64,000 nt of DNA from Acanthochlamys bracteata (taxonomy: Eukaryota; Streptophyta; Magnoliopsida; Pandanales; Velloziaceae): the NCBI GenBank assembly GCA_019914995.1, contig CM034126.1, forward strand, positions 11,227,001 to 11,291,000. Direction: 5' to 3'. Both the position numbers and the translations under genes were made by a program. Shown here one piece after another: positions 23,701 to 36,733 of the stretch. How positions within the stretch are numbered: the stretch's first letter is position 1; every line of letters begins with the position of its first letter. The notes beneath the pieces are model-generated. The model was not told where the DNA came from and made no database searches. It worked only from the letters and a program-made list of their open reading frames with translations.

Positions 23701-26590
23701 AAAAGATTGAGATAAATTTTTGATGATATATTTTAAATTTATAATTTTTTATATTCGACGATAGAGATCAAATCTAAAATTTCTCACCGGCGGACCGTTC
23801 GGATATATACTTATGTGCATTTAAAGAATGATTTACTTAAATCTCCAATTCCCGAATTCACATAGAAAGTTTTGCCAACATGCAATACATGACCTGGATA
23901 AGACATATATAATAACAAACTTGAATGTAGTCTCTGTATAAAGAGGAGAGATTAATCGTATAGAAACATTGTTGCAATAGCATATTACAGTCATTACAAG
24001 CACCACGAGAGTGAAACTACATTTCATAATTAAGATGAACAACATGTAGATAAATGGTACATACACGATTACAAATAGCTAAAGCAAAATAAAATGTTGA
24101 AGATATAGAAGTTGTCCAACTAAGGACACAGTAATTAAGTAGCCACAAATTAAATGCCAGGGAGATTATTATGTAGGAATAATAGCGATATACAGTAATA
24201 TTAAAAACTCTACTGAAAATAGATGGAATATAACATGACTAATCTATACATAAACAGGAAAGACATAAACTTCTTTTCCTCTTTTTGAGATCAAGAGATG
24301 ATAAACCTACATGGCCATTAGATGTAGATGTGGTGGTCCATATACTACAGTATATATTCTGCAATTCTTTATTATAATTAGGTAATCATCTACATATATA
24401 ACACACTCTAACCTAAGTAAACATATATTATCATCCTTCTCAGAAACAAGACAAAAAGGTATAAGAGATAAATGAATGAGTTTGTTCTTCCAACGAAGAT
24501 TTCTGGTGAATACACTTGATGATCATAAGCATCCGGAATACATATACATATATGCAATGGATGATTATGAATCAAAAAATGTTTTTAAAAAAAATGAAAT
24601 AATAAAAAAGGTGTATTTGTACTAGAACAGGAGAAGGTAAGATAGGATAAATGAGAAGCTAGGAATGGTGTGCATCGATTGCATTGCATAGATAGAGAGT
24701 AGAGAAAGAGGAGACTAGAAAGCATGCAGATACAAACAAGGCCAAAGGCCAGCAGGCAACCTCTCAGAATAACTGAGCTCAATTTGTCTGCCCATAAATA
24801 ATACCTCTGTAGCTGCTGCATCGATTCTTTTTCCTTTTCATTTTTCTTTTTCTTTCTTCTCTTCTTTCTTTCTAGGCCTATACACTACTGTGCAAAGTGC
24901 AAGCGTTTTTGGAGAAAGGGGACAAACTCATTAGAAAAATCATTTACCATTTATATAAATTATATCAATAAAACAGGTGCATAACTAATTTCTGACACAC
25001 AAATAATAAGTAACTAGGACATTTCCCTTCTCTTGTAACAATTTAATGATCTACAGAAACACAGCAAAAATTTCTGCAGACTTTGATATGTACATATAGC
25101 TGCACATCATGTAAAGAAAAGATGTAAGACATATATAACTATCTCTTAAATCTAAGATACTACATAAAAACAATGGAATTTCAGAGACGTTGCTTTAGAA
25201 GAAAATGCAGTATCTAATACTACCGAATGTTACTTGCAACAGTCAATGACATTAGAGAACATATAACATGAGCAAAAGAAAGGATCCCTAAGATTTCATT
25301 CTCATTCCAAAGATCATACAAATGCATAAGTTTTCTTCTAAAACTTCAAGGAAGGATTGACTACTGAACTTATCGTTTAGATAATTAACGCTTATTCTCT
25401 AGGGAAAAATTTAACGTCATAAATATTCAGCAAATTCCAGTGTTTCAATGGGCACAGATTGTCACCATGATAAGTTTTGGAAGAAATATTCATTTTAATC
25501 AACGCTGTCATTAGACGAAGAATTTGTTCATTCTGTCCTTCCGTTAAACTAGAAAAAAGAGGGGGAAAAATTAATAGCATGTTTTCATTGTTGTTGTAGA
25601 GTTTAACGATGTCTATATCATAACCATGCATGTTTGCTTGAGGAATATTACGATACACAGTTTGATTCCATATATAATTCAGTACATGCACAAGTTCTAC
25701 TAAAGGTACTTCAGTAAAAGCTTAAACCATGTAGCCGCGCGCCTACATGCTCGTATAATTCTGACCAACTTTTTCTTTCTGACAAAATTTAAGTTCATGC
25801 TACTAATTAATTAGTAAGAAGTATTTTTATTGTCTTGTTGAGTAAATAAAATGTGTACATAACTGAAATTCTACATAATATTAATTAAGTAGACTAACTC
25901 AAAACCATGGTTTGTGTAGAAATTTTGTTGGATATGGTGGAAAGGTGCATGGCCCCATAATTGCTTTCTCTAATTCAATCAACCTAGGAGAAGGGAAAGT
26001 TTAAGTTGAAGGAAAATTTTAATCTGCATAGTTGTAAGAGCTACAAAGAATATAAAAACAAGAGTTGCAAAGTTTGAATGTTCGGACTAGAACACAAACA
26101 ACAATATGAATTGTATTGATAGTGGAGAAAAACGTAGAGAAGAAGGAGACAAAGTTGATGAACTAAACAATATAACAGAAATTGTAGTCACCAGGCTGTG
26201 ATGATGAAGAAGATTTCCATAGGTTTGGAATAAGCGAAAGAAGATTAATTCATGGTGTTGCAGGTGTTCATGGAGTCCATAATAATCATAGATATATTTA
26301 ACTAGATCGTAATTCATAAAGCAAGAATTAATTCAAGGTGGTGGCTTTCATGTTTTTTTTTTTGGTAACGTTTAATTTCTTCGTCATCTCTGTTGATCTC
26401 AAAGTCATAATTAACATAAAAGTATAACAAATTATAAGCAAAGTATAGAAGAACCTTTCAGAATAAACTCCGATTCTCTTTCTTCCCCAAATTGCTGTGC
26501 CTGTGATTGATGATCGATCATAAGCTTCACTTGATTTTTTCTTTCTTTCGTTCTTCTTCTTTTCTTCTCGTCTTTGATGAGTTGTTTTGA
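20751..26590. other. Long intergenic region with scattered repeats
   Basis: Nearly 6 kb with no supported gene. Its left end may hold decayed intron of the preceding gene fragment. A short CA-rich microsatellite lies at about 23575-23600, and about 23600-23822 resembles parts of the inverted-repeat element at 50.3 kb. Open frames are short and low in complexity. The right end includes the probable 3' UTR of the NGATHA-like gene. Confidence 0.45.
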
Positions 26591-27673
26591 TCACTGTTGC
26601 TGAGCATGGTGGTTGGGCGGCACAGTCGATGACTTAGCCCAACCAAGTTGAAGCCGCAGCGCCGGCGGCGGCACTGGCTTTGCTTCATCATCACTGTCAT
26701 CAGGGTCTGGGCAATTAAGGTTAACACCAAACAACCGCACACGTTTTCCCATCGCCTTGTTATGTGCCACGGGCACCGAATCAAGCACCATTGGAACAAC
26801 AGCACCTCCTTCTGCCGCCGCCGCAGTTGCAGTCGTACTCGATCCAACAACATTCCGAAACTGCACCGTCGCCTGAGGTGGCACCGGTGCCGTTCGGCTG
26901 AAGTACAAATACCGTGTTGCATTATATCCATATCCATGATGATCAAAAGCAATGGCTGTAGCTGGAGAAGTAGAAGGTGGCATGAAAACCCTGCTTGTTG
27001 CCCATGGATAATTACCCGACTGGATCGAAGATCCGGCAGCGGAGCACGGGAACGAGGCAACATGGTTATGTGAAGGTATTGAAATCGGTGAGGTAAGCCG
27101 AGGGAATCGTGAAGAACAATCGTTAGGAACAACTTCAGGTCGGCGTTTCCAGTCGATAAACAGACGATCTCGCACTGCTTCGCCGACACCCCTACCGAAC
27201 GAGACAGTATCACCGGCGTCGAGACGCTTCTCTTTCACAAACCTGCTCCAACCTTTAGTCATCACATAGCTCTGGCTACTGTTCCAGTACGAGTACCGAA
27301 ACCTCCATGGCTTTCCATTTCTGTCCTCGAAGCAAAGAAGTAGTCCCTTCTCGTTGGTCGATGAGTCTAATGGGAAGTACTTCTCTGCGTGTTGCTTAGG
27401 AATCACCAACCTGTTAAGCTTGCCGACGTCGCTCGGTGTTACTACCTTGTCAAACATGTGTTCTTTTTCTACTAGAGCTACTGCAGTGGACGTCGTCGAC
27501 GGAGGAGTTGTTGTTGTTTGTGCTTCGGCTGGTTCGTCGGAGATTTCTTCGATGCGTGGGCCACGTGTGTGTTGTTGTCGCACGGAAGAAGAAGAATCCG
27601 GCTGCTGATGATGACGGTGATGATGATGATGATGATCAGGCCAGTTGTTGTTATACCCAGGTTTGAACTCCAT
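26591..27673 (-). CDS. NGA1-like: NGATHA-like B3-domain transcription factor
   Basis: A single uninterrupted exon of 360 residues. The N-terminus has a His-rich tract (about 14-22) and Ser/Thr-rich linkers. The B3 DNA-binding domain spans about 70-178, opening with [20 protein letters not shown] and including [32 protein letters not shown] and [11 protein letters not shown]. This wording is diagnostic for the NGATHA/RAV branch. There is no AP2 domain, so it is not a RAV1/2 type. The C-terminal RLFGVNLNC (313-321) is the RLFGV repression motif that recruits TOPLESS-type corepressors. NGA proteins control leaf-margin growth, style and stigma development. It acts in the nucleus. The start is the first ATG, well upstream of the B3 domain. 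An NGAL-type paralogue is the alternative, but [12 protein letters not shown] favours NGA1-4. Confidence 0.93.
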   Translation of the reverse strand: MEFKPGYNNNWPDHHHHHHRHHQQPDSSSSVRQQHTRGPRIEEISDEPAEAQTTTTPPSTTSTAVALVEKEHMFDKVVTPSDVGKLNRLVIPKQHAEKYFPLDSSTNEKGLLLCFEDRNGKPWRFRYSYWNSSQSYVMTKGWSRFVKEKRLDAGDTVSFGRGVGEAVRDRLFIDWKRRPEVVPNDCSSRFPRLTSPISIPSHNHVASFPCSAAGSSIQSGNYPWATSRVFMPPSTSPATAIAFDHHGYGYNATRYLYFSRTAPVPPQATVQFRNVVGSSTTATAAAAEGGAVVPMVLDSVPVAHNKAMGKRVRLFGVNLNCPDPDDSDDEAKPVPPPALRLQLGWAKSSTVPPNHHAQQQ

Positions 27674-28220
27674 GTCTGTACTACAACTACTACATATGTA
27701 AGTAAAAATATGAATCTATCTAATCAATCAATCAAAGGAACTGAGAGTGAAAACTGTTTTGCAAGTGAGAAAAGCCTGAGCGAAAACAGTTAGTAGCAGT
27801 TGAGTACGCCGAACGGCAGGGATCAGGAAAGGAAAGAAATCTTTCAGAGACTTGGAATCAAGGAATCAGAAGAAGATATATTCTCGATACCATATTTTTT
27901 GACGAGGTGAGAGAAGAAGAAGAAGAAGAAAACATAGATCAGATTAGGGGAATTGGCATTGACCAACACTCTTTGCTTTGATCATTCCTATAATGTTTTC
28001 CAGATGAAAATTTAAAGAAGAGATATTAGAAAGAGAGAGAGATGAAGCGAAGGGGTTTGGTATTTTGTTCTCTCTCTATTAGAATTTGCCTCCCAGACCA
28101 CTTGGGGTTGGGGTTAGAAAGTTCCCAGAAGAAGAGCTGCTGCTGCTGCTGGTTGCTGGCCGCTGCTGTTTCTATTATAATAATATGGAGCAATAATGCT
28201 GAATAAGAAAAAAGCTTAAT
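27674..28220 (-). promoter_or_regulatory. Leader and proximal promoter of the NGATHA-like gene
   Basis: Upstream of the start there are about 450 bases rich in pyrimidine on the gene strand (CT/CTT runs reading as GA/GAA on the plus strand, for example near 27913-27930 and 28031-28050) and a (GCT)n run near 28136-28152. Such CT-rich tracts are common in plant 5' leaders. No certain TATA box was assigned. Confidence 0.4.
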
Positions 28221-31200
28221 TCATTCATTAAGTTGCTAGGCTTTCTTCTACAAAATTAACAAGTTAAAAATTATACTTAAACTGCAAAAATACTTCAATT
28301 CCTTTTTCTAAAATCTGAATTCTTTCACATATTTCAGATAGAACTTCAAACTTTCATTCTACTTCTATATCAAATTTTAATTGACTTATTAATTTAATAT
28401 TTTAATTTTTATTTTGCTTAGTTTGAATTTTTATTAAAATTTGTAATTATAAACCTTATTTTCATAAAATGTTACTTATGTAATTAAAATATGTTATATA
28501 TATAAATGAAAGAGAAACTGAAACCAGTCATAAGATTTTATAAGAGAGAGAAAGAGGGACGGAGGAAGTGGGCCGAGGGGTGAGAGAGTGGGGTCCATGG
28601 ATTACCTGGTTGGGCTCATGTGAGCTCGTCCTTCTCATGGAATTAGTATTAAATTTTAATATTATTATGGAACTTGGGATAAGCACCCCTATAAATAGCC
28701 AGCTGGTTTATGAACTATTATAGATATACATATATCTCACAGTTGGATTATTTTACCCCTTTTCATTTAACTCGTCATTCTCCAATTAACAATTTGTTCC
28801 TTCTGTTCATTACATGCAAAGTTCATTAGTTTACCGTAAAAAACGAAATGGTATCAAAGTGATAACAATTAAGTTAGACAGATGTTTGACTTTTTCTCTA
28901 GTGGCTGTTTTTTAAGTTTCTGATAGAATCATATTCGTTTACATAATAGTTTGTATAGATTATATTAAACTATGAAATTAAACATATATAATCTATTGAT
29001 ATGTATAGCAACTGTATAACTCTATATATTGATAATATAGGTATGGTTAAGCTAAGCCACCTGACCTAGGGAAAAGGTCAGGGCCCAAGAAAGGGAAAGA
29101 TTCCAAGGAAAGCCAGAGAAGAAGGCGGCATGCGTTTTGTGAAATATGTGATGTAATCCCCACATGCGACAAGAGACACATCACCACTATTAATAATCAT
29201 TATATATAATATAGATGATTGCTTGCAATTTATTTAAAATAAGAAGATCTTAGTAAAAAAAACTTTATAAACATATAATATATGTATAATTACTAATTTT
29301 AAAAAGTTTATTAAAATCTTATAAAAGATTTTTTCAAATTTAAAAAATATCTAAAATACTATTAAAAGAGACTATAAATATTATTTTTTATAGAACTTCT
29401 TATATTTTAATTCAAATAAAAGCATGTCAAAATGTCTATAAAAAGGAAGTGATTGATTATATTCCCCCCTTGTTATTATGTGCTTATAATCTAACCGCTT
29501 TGAAGGAAAAAAAATTTTTTTTATATATTTTTTAAAATTTTAAATAAATTATTTAAATATTTATTAAAAATATATTTAAAATTAAAAAATTATTTTTAAA
29601 ATAAACAATACAAAATCATTCCTATATCCCGCCTCCAACATGAAATATAAGGGTTTGTATCTTTTTTAATAATTTATCAGGGTCATGGGTTATGATTGTG
29701 ATGCACACAATGTTAGTTTGATAGTTAGTGTTAATGCAGCAACACGTACAAAGAGCAAGATTGGGCAGGTACAAGATAGAATTATCTTTTCCAATTTTAA
29801 TTATTTTCTAAAAATGAAAGGAGAAGATATAATATTGTGTTATGGATTTTAGTGCAATTGAGATTCGCAACGTTTGTTGTTTGTTTCTCGCAATTAGGCG
29901 TTATCTAAAATTTCTTACTGTAAAAGAGATCGCCCAACTTCTTTCCTTTTTAGGAGTTATTACTGTAGTTGAGACAAATAATTTATTTAATTTTGTTTAA
30001 TTATATCAAATACTAATAAAAAATTAAATTAATATAAAAAATTAATCTATAAGTTATATAATAAAGTTAAAATTATATTAATCAAATTAGTTTAAAGTTA
30101 TATTAATAAAAATTATATTAATATAAATAAAAAAATATTTGAATTTATAAAAAGTTACTTTTGTTATTTATTTATTTATCTATCTATTCAAATATAATTA
30201 ATTTATTATTTTTTTATATATTCAAATATTATAAAATTAAATAATTATTTTTTCCATCCATTTTTTTAATTATTTTATTTATTCTTTTATTTTTATTTTT
30301 TTAATCATGTATCTAAACATATTGTTAAGTTGCAAAAGCGTAAAGTGTCCATTTGCAATCCCATGAACACTTGAAAAGCTACTTTTCAGAGTTTGATCAT
30401 ACTAGAAATTATTATTAGAAGGTCACTAGTAGAAAACACCCAAAGTAAAAGATGTTTCGGTGGTATCAATTAAATATTTTTTTTAATTAGCTTCTGGAGA
30501 TTTGAAAATGTTACTTTGATCTCCACTACTCTCCTACTACCAGCTCTATCCTTGCTGCCTGCCTGACTCTTGGATTTGGACTTTGTGCTATAGGTTTCTC
30601 TTTAAAAAAAAAGTTGTACTTGCAATTTGTATACAAAACATTGTGGACCATGATTCTGAAAGAATGCAGTAGTTTTGGTAACACATGCTTGTGAGAAGCA
30701 TTTTTTCCAATTATTAACATGACTTCGGTCCTTCAATTTATATTAGTCCACTCCCTTAACTATGCATGTAGGTCAATAATTTCTATTTCATTTTAAATCC
30801 AACAACACTAGGTCAATTAATTAATTCGTCGATCTTAGGTTTTTGTGCTATTCAACACTATCTATGCAACGAAGTCAGTTATTTTAATTTTGGCAATCTT
30901 TTTGACTAACGCAAGCGAACAAGGAGTTGAGTTCGAAGGCCAAAATCTGTCCTTTTATATCTGTCGAATATGATTTAGATAGAACTCTCTAATCGCCATT
31001 ACTATATCTGAAATGAAGTTGTTATCGATGAATTTTTAAGATATAGAACGAAAATGTACCATGAATCTTTACAGCATATTCACTTACGAGCTTAATTAAA
31101 TTAACCTTTACAGCGTATACCTAAAACTTGTTGATTCGAGTTCAAGTTTTATAACGTTGTTTAATTTTTCTCACGTCACCGTATTGTCTATGAAACATTT

Positions 31201-31536
31201 TTGGAATATTTGATAGTGCTTATATTAAAATTTTGATAAAAAATATAATTTTATAAAAAATAAATTGTATATCTATATAAAATAGATAAAAAAATATAAA
31301 AATAAGTCTTTTTTTTCTACTACTGAAGTTTTAATTCTTCTTTCTCTAGATTCCATTTTTTTAAATATTTTTTTCCTCTTCTTCAGTTGTGAAAGTTTAA
31401 TACATAAAGCATTATCTTATTTATTAACTGATCCAACTTAATCTAGTTATTCGATCTAGTGATCCAATAGATTAGCCTATGATCTAGCGTCTGAAGATAT
31501 TTGAATCAATAATTGGATTGAATTGTCAATTATATA
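28221..31536. other. AT-rich intergenic DNA left of the copia element
   Basis: No gene is supported. Several A/T-homopolymer-rich stretches (about 29220-29620 and 29990-30310) look like old MITE or AT-rich spacer. GATCCA/GATCTA words at about 31425-31490 resemble those at 4.0 kb. The copia element starts at 31537. Confidence 0.45.
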
Positions 31537-32075
31537 TGTTAGACATTGTAAAGCACTATATAAATAAGTGGTTAATAAATTAAATATGCATTCATATTAG
31601 AATGCTAAAAGATAAGGAAGATAAAATACCACTCATGAAATTGGAAGGTTAAAGAAATTGAATCATCTAATAAAATATGAAAAATTAAAGGACTCAATTA
31701 ATGGGAAGGTTTGGAAATTCAAGAAGTATACGTAAATCTCTTGGCACACTATATATATGGGTAAGAAGTACTTATTTGAAACATCAATCATACCATTCAC
31801 AATATCAAGTGTGAGAGAAAACAAATCAAAGTATTCTATTGAGAGTTCCCACTTAAAGTGTAACACAAGTTTGTAATTGTTTTAGTTTAGTGATTTCTTT
31901 GAAGGCTAGTTTGTCTTTCCGTAGGATTTTTCTCATTTTTTCTCACGTAAATCTTTTATCTTTGTGATTGTCTTGCTCTTGTCTTAATTCTCGTATTACT
32001 TACGCAAGATCCTTGAGTGTGTTTTATATTTCCGCTGCGTTTATCGACAATCGAACACACTCGCTATTTCTAACA
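31537..32075 (+). repeat. 5' LTR of the copia element
   Basis: A 539-base direct repeat of 36207-36733, starting TGTTAGACATTG and ending TTTCTAACA. The stretch just after it (about 32078-32090) reads TTATATCAGAGCC, close to the initiator tRNA-Met primer site TGGTATCAGAGC. Confidence 0.9.
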
Positions 32076-32104
32076 AGTTATATCAGAGCCATTAGTTTAT
32101 TGCG

Positions 32105-32980
32105 ATGGCTAGCAAGTACGAGATTTAGAAGTTCAATGGGAGCAACTACATATTGTGGAGAGCAACGCTATTGGCGGTTCTTGCAAAGGAGAATTGTTTG
32201 GAAGCATTAGAGAATCGGCCAAGTGATCTTTCGGAGGAAAGATGGCAGAAGATTGAGCGAGATGCTTTAGCACACATTTATCTTACCTTGGCCTATGATA
32301 TTTTGCTGACTGTACTGGAAAAAAAGACCGCAAAGAAGGTATGGGAGAAGCTGGAAAAGACTTATGCTAAGAAGTCACCACAAATGCCATTTTCTTAATG
32401 AGAAAGATATATTCTCTACGCATGTTGGACTCAGCTTCTGCTTCAGGACACTTGGGTCCATTGGAGGCTTTGTTTTCTCAATTGACAACGTTGGGAAAAA
32501 AGATAGAGACCAATGAACGTGCCTTGATCCTTCTACAAAGTCTTCCCGATTCCTATGACCAGGTAGTGATCAACCTCACTAGTACGAATGATATAGATTA
32601 TCTTGTTTATGATGAGATAGCAGCAGCTGTTCTTAAGGAAGAAGGTCGCCGCAAACGCAAACAAGAGATTGTACCTGGTGGGCACCAAGCTGAAGCTTTA
32701 TTGATTGCACAAAATAGCTTGGGTAAGAAACGAAAATTAAATAACGGCTCTGGACAGAAGAAAAATAAGCGACAGGTGAAGTGTTATGCATGTGGAAAGC
32801 TTGGACATTTCAAAAGAAAATATAAGACCATGTCAAATAAGATTGGAGGTACGGATCCTTCGAAGTCCCTTGCTTGTGTGGCGTACAACTGTAATGATAG
32901 TGATGCTCTAGTGGGAGAGACGGTAGTTGCGTCCAAACTCTCAGATGATTGGATCTTGGACTCGGGAGCACCATGGCACA
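32105..32980 (+). pseudogene. Copia gag remnant
   Basis: Opens MASKYEI then TAG in place of a sense codon at 32126-32128, and continues KFNGSNYILWRATLLAVLAK. A frameshift near 32370-32395 separates the first part from the one starting near 32398 (MRKIYSLRMLDS). The gag capsid fold continues to the nucleocapsid knuckle CYACGKLGHFKRKYK near 32783, where the last zinc ligand Cys is Tyr. The knuckle should therefore not bind zinc normally. Confidence 0.85.
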
Positions 32981-33840
32981 TGACTTCTAGAAGAGATTTG
33001 TTTCAACACTATAAAGTTATTTCTGAAGGTGCCGTGCGGATGGGGAATGGACAAGTCCCTGAAATTGCTGGAGTCGATTCCATCAAACTTAGAGCAAATG
33101 ATGAAAATGTATACATCATCACTAAAGTACGTCATGTACTTGATCTTACAAAAAATTTATTGTCTTTAAGACAATTTGATGACCTAGACTACAAGACTCG
33201 TGTTGGAAGCGGAATTACGGAGGTCATTAAAGACGGGCAGAAGATCTTGGAAGCTAAAAAGATTGACTCAAACCTATATAAGGTGCGTGGGGTGACACTG
33301 ACGCATGGAGAAGCTTGTGTTGCATCAAGTAAAATTAAGGATATCACGCGACTGTGGCACCTGAAACTAGGGCATATCTCGGAATATGGTTTGGAAATCC
33401 TTAGTTATCGGAAGCTCCTGCCAGGATTATCCGACGTAAAGTTACCATTCTGCGAGGAATGTGTCACCGGTAAGCAGCACCGGGCAAAGTTTGGGAGATC
33501 AGTTTTTAGAGCCAAAGATAAACTTGACTTGGTTCACTCGGATGTGTGGGAGTCACCGCAACCTTCTCTTGTGGTGCTAAATATTTTGTTTCATTTATTG
33601 ATAATTTTTTCAGGAGAAGTTGGGTGTTTCCAATCCGAAAGAAGTCGGAAGTCTTTGAGGTGTTCAAGTTCTTCAAAGCCCAGGTGGAACTTGATTCCAA
33701 CAGCAGGATCAAGTGCCTTAGGTCGGAAGATGGTGGAGAATACAACAGTGCGGAGTTTGTTACTCTCTTGGCACAAGAAGGGATAAAAAGGCAGTCAACG
33801 GTGGCTTACACGCCTCAGTAGAATGGAGTAGCTGAATGAT
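32940..33840 (+). pseudogene. Copia protease and integrase N-terminal remnant
   Basis: The protease active site reads WILDSGAPWHMTS near 32950, with D-S-G intact but a Ser replaced by Pro in the usual DSGAS. The GAG-pre-integrase zinc domain follows with LWHLKLGHISEYG and FCEECVTGKQ (33350-33475). A frameshift near 33550 moves the integrase core to another frame (FVSFIDNFFRRSWVFPIRKK, then SEDGGEYNS). TAG and TGA stops interrupt the Pro-Gln-Asn-Gly motif at about 33819-33840. Confidence 0.85.
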
Positions 33841-35250
33841 TCAATCGAACACTAGCTGAGCGGGTACGCGCTATGCTACAAGGGGCTGGTCTGCCACATA
33901 ATTTTTGGACAGAAGAAGTCAAGACTGCTTGCTATGTGTTGAATCGTATTCCTTCTACTGCCATTGATTTGAAAATTTTATTGAAATTGTGGACTGGTGC
34001 CATTATTGATTATTCTCGTCTGTATATTTTTAGTTGTCCGTTGTATGTGATGTACAATGCCCAGAAAAGAACCAAACTGGATCCAAAGTTCAGAAGATGC
34101 CTATTCTTGGGATATGCTGAAGATGTTTTGGGGTATCGTTTATGGGATCCCACTTTCTATAAAGTTATCTTCAGCAGGGATGTCATCTTTGCGGAAGACC
34201 AGCTGCAAAGAGTGACTGATGGCGATGATGTAAGAGAGAAGGAGGCATCACTCCCAATGATGACCACATCAGTACTGGATGAGAATGATGAAAAAGACGA
34301 TCATATTTGGAGCCTATACTAGCGGATGAGCACGTAGAAGAGGATGGAGTCCTCAGGTCTACGTCCCTTAGGTGTTCAACTCGCAAGAGAAAAACATTTG
34401 AAAGGTATGAGGACTATTTTGTGGAGTCACCTCAATCTGTATATTGCTTATTCAGAGAGGTAGGAGAGTCATCTTCTTTTAAACAAGCGCTGGAGAGTCC
34501 AGATACGTCTCTGTGGATTGAAGTTATGTAGAAAAAATTTGAGGCACTTCATAAAAATAGGACATGGGAGCTGATATCTCTACCCCAAGACCGTAAGGCT
34601 ATTGAAAATAAATGGGTTTACAAGATCAATTAAGGCAGCAATGATCAAATAGAACGGTATCGTGCTCGGCTGGTGGTGAAAGGCTACGCATAGGAAGAAG
34701 GGATCGACTTTGATGAGATTTTCTCTCCAGTGGTATGTTTAACAACTATTCATGTGGTCTTAGCACTATGTGCATTATCAAATCTCTATCTCAAATAGTT
34801 CGATGTGAAAACAGCGTTCTTGCACGGAGAGCTCGAAGAGGAGATATATATGGTCTAGCCAGAAAGTTTTACTGTTAAAGACAGGGAGGATCTGGTTTGT
34901 CGGTTGGCCAAATCTCTTTATGGGTTTAAGCAAGCACCGCGGTGTTGGTATAAGAGATTTGATTCTTGTATCGAGAGCCTTGGATACAGCAAGCTTGTCT
35001 CGGACTCTTGTGTGTACATCAAGAGATTTGAGGGAGGTGAGTTTGTCATATTGCTGCTGTATGTGGATGATATGCTTGTAGCAGGTCCAAGTATGGATTG
35101 CATCCAACAATTGAAGGCTCAACTGGCTAGTGAATTCGATATCAAGGACTTGGGGCCGGTAAACAGAATTCTAGGGATGCATATATGGCAAGATAGAGAC
35201 AATAGAGAGATTCGATTATCTCAGACTAGCTATCTGAGGAAAGTGTTATA
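33841..35250 (+). pseudogene. Copia integrase C-terminus and reverse transcriptase remnant
   Basis: Integrase tail words (FWTEEVKTACYVLNR, CLFLGYAEDVLGYRLWDP) lie at 33900-34180. The RT runs from about 34520 with NKWVYKIN, FDEIFSPVV, FDVKTAFLHGELEEEIYM, SLYGFKQAPRCWYKRFD and the active site LLLYVDDMLVAG near 35070. At least five TAG stops lie in this RT, several where copia relatives carry Gln. The catalytic YVDD is intact. Confidence 0.85.
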
Positions 35251-36050
35251 GTGGTTCAACATGTATGGCGGTAAGCCGATGTCTACCCCACTCTCTATTA
35301 GTCTCAAACTATCCTCTTTTTTATCCCCTAGCCAAGAGCAAGAGAGGATACAGATGTCTCGGGTACCGTATGCATCGCAGTAGAAAGCCTAATGTATTAC
35401 ATGATTTGCACTCGGCCTGACATTGCACATGCAGTGGGAGTGGTAAGTAGATTCATGGCATATCCTGTCATTGAGCATTGGAAAGTGGTAAAAAGGATCC
35501 TTCGGTATGTGAAAGGAACCTTGAATGCTGCATTGTGTTACAGAGGATCTGATTTGTTGTCGAAGAGTTTGTTGATACAGACTACGCAGGTGATTTGGAT
35601 AGGATGAAATCCACCTCTAGTTATGTGTTTATTCTTGCAGGTGGTGCTGTCAGTTGGTGTTCTAAACTGCAGTCCATTGTAGCTCTGTCTATAATAGGAA
35701 CTGAGTATATGGCAGCAATAGAGGCATGCAAGGAAGGAGTCTGGATGAAGAGATTGTTGGAAGAACTTGGGCAAAAATATGAGACTCTATCTCTGTTTTG
35801 TGATAGCCTAAGTGCATTGCATTTTGCAAGAAACCCAGCACTTCATTCTAGAACAAAACACATAGATATTCAGTATCATTACGTACGTGAGGTAGTTTTT
35901 AGTGCGGATGCCTTAACTAAGGTGGTAACCATTGACAAGTTTTTTTTTTTTAGATCTCTGTATGGAATCACAATGGAGAACAGTATTGGATGTGACAAGA
36001 AAGCCGAAAGGAAATCACTTCAAGATAGCAATGGAACCGAGGAAAGATAG
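35251..36050 (+). pseudogene. Copia RNase H remnant
   Basis: Reads SLMYYMICTRPDIAHAVG near 35388, then WKVVKRILRYVKGT, a frameshift near 35580, and MKSTSSYVFILAGGAVSWCS, followed by EYMAAIEACKEGVWMKRLL and the terminal HIDIQYHYVREVV. Acidic RNase H residues are partly recognisable. Breaks prevent a full product. Confidence 0.8.
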
Positions 36051-36206
36051 ATAACGGTATGAGATAAAGGAAGTCAGCTAGCATGCGTGCTAGTCCTGCT
36101 CCTCCCAGTCGTATCTATTTTCAGTGTCATCGAATTTTGACACTTACGTATCGATTTCTTGTTATTCTTGGATTGCAATTTAGAAAATATTTTTAAGTGG
36201 AAGATT

Positions 36207-36733
36207 TGTTAGACATTGTAAAGCACTATGTAAATTAGTGGTTAACAAATTAAATATGCATTCATATTGGAATAATGGATTAAGGAAGATAAAACACCAC
36301 CCATGAAGATGGAAGGTTAAAGAAATTGAAGCATCTAATGAAAGATGGAAAGCCAAAGGACTCAATTAATGGGAAGGTTTTAAAATTCAAGAATTTTTTT
36401 GGCACACTATATATATGGGTAAGAAGTACTTGTTTGAAGCATCAATCACACCGTTCACAACATCAAGTATGAGAGAGAACAAGTCAAAGCATTCTAGTGA
36501 GAGTTCCCACTTAAAGTGTAACACAAGTTTGTAATTGCTTTGGTTTAGTGATTTCTTTGAAAACTAGTTTGTCTTTCCGTAGGGTTTTTTTCGTTTTTCC
36601 CCACGTAAATCTCTTATTTTTGTGATTGTCTTGCTTTTGTCTTAATTCTCGTATTATTTACGCAAGATCCATGAGTGTGTTTTATATTTTCGCTGCGTCT
36701 ATCGACAATCGAACACATTCGCTATTTCTAACA
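36207..36733 (+). repeat. 3' LTR of the copia element
   Basis: A 527-base copy of 31537-32075. The purine tract AAGTGGAAGAT, a standard copia polypurine tract, sits immediately before it at about 36195-36205. Confidence 0.9.

Larger units (their letters stand above)
31537..36733 (+). mobile_element. Ty1/copia LTR retrotransposon, decayed
   Basis: A 5.2 kb element on the plus strand, bounded by TG...CA LTRs and a perfect ATATA duplication at 31532-31536 and 36734-36738. The order gag, protease, integrase, reverse transcriptase, RNase H is that of Ty1/copia, and the gag and pol wording is of the common Tork/TNT1-like kind (lineage tentative). There are many in-frame stops and several frameshifts. 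LTR identity appears near 88-90% by eye, with mostly transition differences, so it is older than the gypsy element in this window. Confidence 0.9.

Noticed and set aside
24585-24821. Minus-strand 78-residue frame with hydrophobic Leu/Phe-rich stretches.
   Set aside because: Low-complexity, T-rich DNA; no homologue recognised and no regulatory context.
25392-25691. Minus-strand 99-residue frame.
   Set aside because: Asn/Tyr/Ile/Lys-rich composition expected from random AT-rich DNA; no recognised motif.
26527-27213. A 228-residue minus-strand frame overlapping the NGATHA-like gene, and plus-strand frames at 26648-27073 and 27354-27793.
   Set aside because: Shadow frames of the GC-richer B3 gene; rich in Arg/His/Leu from its codons, and without known domains.
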